A stretch of DNA of 8,671 nucleotides, from contig JAZDFH010000019.1 of the NCBI GenBank assembly GCA_043808035.1, positions 1-8,671 on the forward strand, read 5' to 3'. The position numbers were made by a program, and so were the translations under genes. Shown here piece after piece: positions 5,168 through 8,671 of this stretch. Below the pieces are notes generated by a model. The model saw only the letters and a program-made list of their open reading frames with translations. It searched no databases and had not been told where the DNA came from. Positions within the stretch are counted from its first letter, which is position 1; each line of letters begins with the position of its first letter. This DNA comes from JAZDFH01 sp043808035 (GTDB taxonomy: Bacteria; Patescibacteriota; Minisyncoccia; UBA6257; Colwellbacteraceae).

Positions 5168-6413
5168 AAATGGTTTACGAGTAATTATCGTTCCGATGAA
5201 GGATAGTTTGACCGCAACGGTACGGGTTTTTGTTGGCGCGGGATCGGAGTATGAAACGAAAAATATTAATGGAATATCTCATTTTTTGGAACATATGTGT
5301 TTTAAAGGGACTACGAATAGACCGCAACCAATAACTATCGCGAAAGAACTTGATTCGATTGGAGCTGCGTACAATGCTGGGACGGGCCGAGATATGACGA
5401 GTTATTACGCAAAGGCGGCGAGTAGACATTTTGGTAAGATATCTGACATTGTTGCTGATTTGTATCTCAACCCGTTATTTGATACTACTGAGATTGATAA
5501 AGAGAGGGGTGTTATTGTTGAAGAAATAAATATGTATCAGGATACACCGATTCAACGGATAGACGATGTTCTTATGAGATGTATGTATGGTGATCAACCG
5601 GCAGGATGGGATATTTTGGGTCCAAAGGATGTTATTGGTAAAATTACGAAGGATGATTTTATTGCGTATCGTAGTAAACATTACGTTGCAAAAAATACCG
5701 TACTTGTTATTGCCGGTAACGTAAGTGAAGAGCAAGGGACTGAAATGGCGGAAAAATATTTTTCATCAATGTCTGCAACCGATGTAACCCCGAAGGAAAG
5801 AACGAATGATATGCAGGAGAAGCCAAATATTTTACTCGAAGAAAAGGATTCGGATCAATCGCATCTGATGCTTGGATTTCGAGCGTATCCGGTAGGAGAT
5901 GAACGAAGGTGGGCATTGAGTGTTCTCTCTACTGCTCTTGGTGGAGGCATGAGCTCTCGGTTGTTTCAGCGAGTGCGTACAGAGCTCGGAGCGGCATATT
6001 ATATAGGAAGTATGGCGGAAAGTAGCATTGATAAGGGGTGTTTCGCTATTGCCGCGGGAGTAAACAATGAAAAGTTGTCTGTCGTAGTGCAGGCTATTGT
6101 TGATGAGTGTAAAAAAATAGTGGATGAACCTTTATCGGAAGAAGAATTACAAGCAACAATAGAACATATTATCGGATCATTTACGGTGAATCTCGAGACA
6201 TCAGAGTCGTTGGCACGATATTATGGATTCCAGGAGATGATTAGTGGGAAGATACAGACACCTGAAGAAAAAATGGAGCGGTATAAGAATGTTACTGCAA
6301 TAGATGTCCAGAAAGTGGCACAAGATATTTTTCAGAACAAAAAACTTAATATCGCGCTTATCGGTCCAAAGCAAGACAGTGACTCATTGCAACAGTGTGC
6401 TTTAGTAGAGTAG
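5142..6413 (+). CDS. M16 family zinc metallopeptidase (processing-peptidase/PqqL-like)
   Basis: A 423-residue insulinase/pitrilysin-family peptidase in the compact two-domain form of mitochondrial-processing-peptidase beta and bacterial YmxG-type proteins. The inverted zinc motif HxxEH is HFLEH, H47-E50-H51, with E50 as general base. The third zinc ligand is E128 in VIVEEINMYQD, 77 residues after H51, the expected spacing. GISHFLEHMCFKGT (44-57) and GRDMTSYYAKA (82-92) are typical. The C-terminal M16_C domain (about 170-400) has LGGGMSSRLFQ-VRTELGAAYYIGS (266-290), where the conserved R/Y pair binds substrate. No signal peptide is visible, so it is probably cytoplasmic and degrades or processes peptides. 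It overlaps glyS by 26 bp and lies 10 bp before the AI-2E gene, consistent with one operon. ATG 5142 fits the family start; no Shine-Dalgarno. Confidence 0.94.
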   Translation: MDYIKKTLKNGLRVIIVPMKDSLTATVRVFVGAGSEYETKNINGISHFLEHMCFKGTTNRPQPITIAKELDSIGAAYNAGTGRDMTSYYAKAASRHFGKISDIVADLYLNPLFDTTEIDKERGVIVEEINMYQDTPIQRIDDVLMRCMYGDQPAGWDILGPKDVIGKITKDDFIAYRSKHYVAKNTVLVIAGNVSEEQGTEMAEKYFSSMSATDVTPKERTNDMQEKPNILLEEKDSDQSHLMLGFRAYPVGDERRWALSVLSTALGGGMSSRLFQRVRTELGAAYYIGSMAESSIDKGCFAIAAGVNNEKLSVVVQAIVDECKKIVDEPLSEEELQATIEHIIGSFTVNLETSESLARYYGFQEMISGKIQTPEEKMERYKNVTAIDVQKVAQDIFQNKKLNIALIGPKQDSDSLQQCALVE

Positions 6414-6423
6414 AATGTAACCA

Positions 6424-7458
6424 ATGGACCGCCTTTCTGTTGAAATTTCGTGGACAAGCCTGTGGCGAATTTTGCTTATGGGTGTTTTTGTTGTTTCGCT
6501 CTATTTGATGCGAGAAGCTATTATTGCAGTACTTTTGGCGATTTTTATTTCTATCGCGTTGGATAGTCTTGTGCAGCGTCTTGTTAAGTGGCATATTCCA
6601 CGACCTTTGGGAACGGTTTTGGTTTTCGTTACCGTATTGTCAATCGCGATTATGTTGTTATCATACGCTGTACCGATCGTGATAGTTGAACTTAGAGGAA
6701 TATTTCAAAGTTTTGGAAGTACCGCAGCGCAGATTTTTAATTTTGATTCGGCATTACAAGTTCGTATTATTGATGTGATTACCATGAATTTGGATAAAGT
6801 AACTAATTTTCTTCGATCAGGAGATCTTTCGTTATTCGAAATAGTACAGAAAGTTATGGGTGGAGCATCCTTTGTGTTCGCGGTTCTTGTATTATCGTTT
6901 TACCTTACGGCAAGCCAAGATGGGGTGGCCCGTTTTTTACGGGCGATATTTCCAGTCAACCTTGAGGATAAGGTCTTGAGTATTTATTACCGATCAAAAA
7001 GGAAGATAGAATATTGGGTTAGAGCCAGACTTATCTTAGGAGTCGTCGTTGGGATTATGGTATTTTTAGGTTTGTGGTTTGGAGGAATACGTTATAGTCT
7101 TTTAATTGCTTTTATCGCAGGAATTTTTGAGCTTGTTCCTATTATCGGTCCTATTTTAGCGGGGGCTATTGGTGTTATCGTTGCGATTGCTCAATCACCG
7201 AGTCTTGGTATTTTTACTTTATTGCTTTTTTTAGGTGTAGAGCAAATTGAAAATCACGTTTTGGTTCCTCTTGTTGTGCGAAAAGCGATTGATATGCACC
7301 CGGTTGTTATTTTGGTTGCGCTCCTTGGCGGTTACCAAATTGGCGGTATCACTGGGATGCTTCTTTCTGCCCCTGCCGCTATCGTTCTTCAAGAACTCAT
7401 TGATGATTGGATGGAAACAAAATCACGAGACAGAGCGGCGATGCAAGAAGGGAAATAA
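6424..7458 (+). CDS. AI-2E/PerM family (TqsA/YdiK-like) membrane transporter
   Basis: A 344-residue polytopic inner-membrane protein of the AI-2 exporter superfamily. Predicted spans are about 14-28 and 31-50, 62-86, 147-163, 200-219, 224-240, 243-257, 262-275 and 292-324. The family hallmark is the C-terminal half: FELVPIIGPILAG (235-247), then VEQIENHVLVPLVV (272-285), and a final glycine-rich HPVVILVALLGGYQIGGITGMLLSAP (292-317). The long soluble loop between spans 3 and 4 (about 87-146) is typical. Members have been assigned to autoinducer export, sodium/proton antiport or permease roles; the substrate here is unknown and the AI-2 name should not be read as function. It starts 10 bp after the M16 gene with no clear Shine-Dalgarno. 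No strong terminator follows at once; the next 250 bp are AT-rich. Confidence 0.92.
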   Translation: MDRLSVEISWTSLWRILLMGVFVVSLYLMREAIIAVLLAIFISIALDSLVQRLVKWHIPRPLGTVLVFVTVLSIAIMLLSYAVPIVIVELRGIFQSFGSTAAQIFNFDSALQVRIIDVITMNLDKVTNFLRSGDLSLFEIVQKVMGGASFVFAVLVLSFYLTASQDGVARFLRAIFPVNLEDKVLSIYYRSKRKIEYWVRARLILGVVVGIMVFLGLWFGGIRYSLLIAFIAGIFELVPIIGPILAGAIGVIVAIAQSPSLGIFTLLLFLGVEQIENHVLVPLVVRKAIDMHPVVILVALLGGYQIGGITGMLLSAPAAIVLQELIDDWMETKSRDRAAMQEGK

Positions 7459-7700
7459 GGAAGAGAATTCAAAATTAAAAACTAAAAAGTCAAAAATCGA
7501 TATCTTACAAATGCCAAATTACAAAATCCACCCGCCCGAACGGCTGACTCGTTTAGTCGGGCAGGAATATCAAATGAATATTAAATAACTTAATGCCAAA
7601 ATGGTGTACTATATTTTTTTTGACATTATGATTTTGTCATTCATTTGTAATTGGGATTTTGAGATTTGTAATTTTTATCTGATAATATAAACCATATTAA
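7459..7700. repeat. AT-rich intergenic repeat-like region with inverted words and a GC hairpin
   Basis: The 251-bp gap before metG looks like non-coding repeat, not decayed gene. On the left, TTACAAAT (7505-7512) and ATTACAAAAT (7518-7527). On the right, the reverse-complement word ATTTGTAA twice (7643-7650 and 7664-7671), so 7504-7529 and about 7641-7672 form an imperfect inverted repeat. Between them is a GC island (7531-7565) that can fold as GCCCG/CGGGC plus GACT/AGTC with a bulge. CAAATTACAAAT-type words around such hairpins recall MITE-like intergenic repeats in CPR drafts; that is from memory and unverified. No IS transposase is present. The hairpin lacks a following T-run, so it is a poor terminator. 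Confidence 0.5.
7621..7639. promoter_or_regulatory. Dyad TGACA-N9-TGTCA upstream of metG
   Basis: Five-bp arms (7621-7625 and 7635-7639) with further AT/AT symmetry inside form an operator-like dyad 71 bp before metG. A perfect TTGACA (7620-7625) overlaps it, but no -10 lies at the right distance; the nearest is GATAAT at 7681-7686. Function unknown. Confidence 0.3.
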
Positions 7701-7709
7701 ACATTAATC

Positions 7710-8671
7710 ATGAGCACTAAAGAAAAACCAATCTATATAACAACAACCCTAGCGTATGTGAATGCGTCACCACATATCGGATTTGCGCTTGAGATTATAC
7801 AAGCAGATGTGATCGCGCGATATTATCAAGAAAAAGGGTATGATGTTTTTTTTAACACTGGGACAGACGAACATGGATTAAAGATCTATCGCAAAGCGCA
7901 GGATGCAGGTAAGGACATACAAGTATACGTTGATGAATATGCGGCTCAATTTAACAAATTAAAAGAGGCGTTGAACGTGAGTTATAACAATTTTATTCGG
8001 ACGACTGATGAGCATCATATCAAAGCTGCGCAGGAATTTTGGCTTCGATGCAAAAAAAGCGGAGATATAGAAAAAAGAATATACAAAGCCAAGTATTGTG
8101 TTGGATGTGAGTTGGAAAAAACTGATTCTGAATTAGAGAATGGCAAATGTCCATTACATCCCAATCAAGATATAGAAAACATTGAAGAGGAGAATTACTT
8201 TTTTAAATTTTCGAAATATGGAAAACGATTGTTGAAATTATACGAAGAAAATCCAGACTTTGTTGTTCCTGAGACTCGAATGAATGAGATAAAGGCATTT
8301 GTCGAAGGAGGACTGGAAGACTTTAGTATATCACGATTGAAAACAAAAATGCCGTGGGGAGTTTCCGTACCTGATGACGATGACCATGTTATGTATGTAT
8401 GGTTTGACGCGTTAGTGAATTATATCGCGGCTATTGGGTGGCCTGATGATGTGGATAAATTTAAACACTATTGGTCTGTTATTCAATGCGCGGGGAAAGA
8501 TAACCTCCGTCAACAATCCGCGATGTGGCAGGCGATGCTTATGTCGGCAGGTTTACCACCATCAAAGCAAATACTGATTCACGGTTTTATCAATGTTAAC
8601 GGACAAAAGATGAGTAAAAGCTTGGGTAATGTAGTGAATCCTTTTGACGTTGTCGATGCGTTCGGGACAGA
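7710..8671 (+). CDS. metG: Methionyl-tRNA synthetase, N-terminal 320 residues (partial at right edge)
   Basis: A class I synthetase that charges tRNA-Met, needed for initiation and elongation. The frame is open from ATG 7710 to the right edge, 320 full codons. It starts YITTTLAYVNASPHIGFALEI (8-28), carrying the HIGH signature as HIGF (22-25), then FFNTGTDEHG (47-56). The zinc knuckle in the connective peptide is C130-x2-C133 and C147-x2-H150 (YCVGCE...KCPLHP). ENYFFKFSKY (161-170), YVWFDALVNYI (229-239), GKDNLRQQSAMWQAML (262-277) and HGFINVNGQKMSKSLGN (291-307) with KMSKS at 300-304 complete the Rossmann core. The anticodon-binding domain is beyond the edge. No Shine-Dalgarno is visible; a weak TATTAA box lies 9 bp before the ATG. 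The AT-rich gap separates it from the glyS unit, so it probably has its own promoter. Confidence 0.95.
   Translation, partial: MSTKEKPIYITTTLAYVNASPHIGFALEIIQADVIARYYQEKGYDVFFNTGTDEHGLKIYRKAQDAGKDIQVYVDEYAAQFNKLKEALNVSYNNFIRTTDEHHIKAAQEFWLRCKKSGDIEKRIYKAKYCVGCELEKTDSELENGKCPLHPNQDIENIEEENYFFKFSKYGKRLLKLYEENPDFVVPETRMNEIKAFVEGGLEDFSISRLKTKMPWGVSVPDDDDHVMYVWFDALVNYIAAIGWPDDVDKFKHYWSVIQCAGKDNLRQQSAMWQAMLMSAGLPPSKQILIHGFINVNGQKMSKSLGNVVNPFDVVDAFGT

Noticed and set aside
3749..6413. UGA recoded as glycine, as in some CPR bacteria
   Set aside because: All families are full length without in-frame UGA, and complete genes end in TAA or TAG; there is no evidence for recoding, although UGA as sole stop was not seen either.
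7247..7588. 113-codon frame spanning the end of the AI-2E gene and the following gap
   Set aside because: The first half is an out-of-frame copy of a conserved membrane protein and the second half is repeat-like AT-rich DNA.
7531..7620. Intrinsic terminator for the AI-2E gene
   Set aside because: The GC hairpin is bulged and has no adjacent T-run, and the run of eight T at 7613-7620 has no solid stem in front of it.
1..8671. CRISPR array or defence island
   Set aside because: No regularly spaced direct repeats and no cas-like proteins; the only defence-type trace is the broken AbiEii module.

Overview
The window reads as a fragment of a low-GC bacterial chromosome, most likely from the Candidate Phyla Radiation (Patescibacteria, Parcubacteria-like). 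This is inferred from protein style only: a short RecO, a single-chain GlyRS, a MetRS with an HIGF signature in place of HIGH, compact overlapping genes, and a large membrane-anchored beta-sandwich protein next to housekeeping genes. Every complete gene ends in TAA or TAG. No in-frame UGA is needed, so the UGA=Gly code of some CPR lineages is not indicated.

Left part (1-1107, all minus strand) is accessory. Transcribed right to left, it holds: a small 3D-domain (RlpA/MltA-type double-psi beta-barrel) exported protein with its own promoter and intrinsic terminator; a DUF6922-type small protein; and the first 25 codons of an AbiEii-type nucleotidyltransferase toxin, cut off exactly at the end of an IS5-family insertion sequence. 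The 5' end of that element's transposase runs off the left edge. The most notable finding is this broken DUF6922/AbiEii module, because the surviving codons and the IS boundary define each other to the base.

A divergent intergenic region (1108-1345) carries good sigma70-type promoters facing both ways. It also has a perfect 14-bp palindrome at the leftward start site, a terminator-like hairpin in the leftward leader, and a 12-bp all-AT inverted repeat over the rightward -10.

Right part (1346-8671, all plus strand) is housekeeping. recO overlaps by 23 bp a 587-residue one-pass membrane protein with about four tandem extracellular beta-sandwich domains. After a 125-bp gap come glyS (glycyl-tRNA synthetase), an M16 zinc peptidase overlapping glyS by 26 bp, and an AI-2E/PerM family membrane protein 10 bp further on; these probably form one transcript. 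A 251-bp AT-rich intergenic stretch with repeat-like inverted words and a GC hairpin follows, then the 5' two-thirds or so of metG (methionyl-tRNA synthetase), which runs off the right edge. No tRNA, rRNA or CRISPR array was seen.
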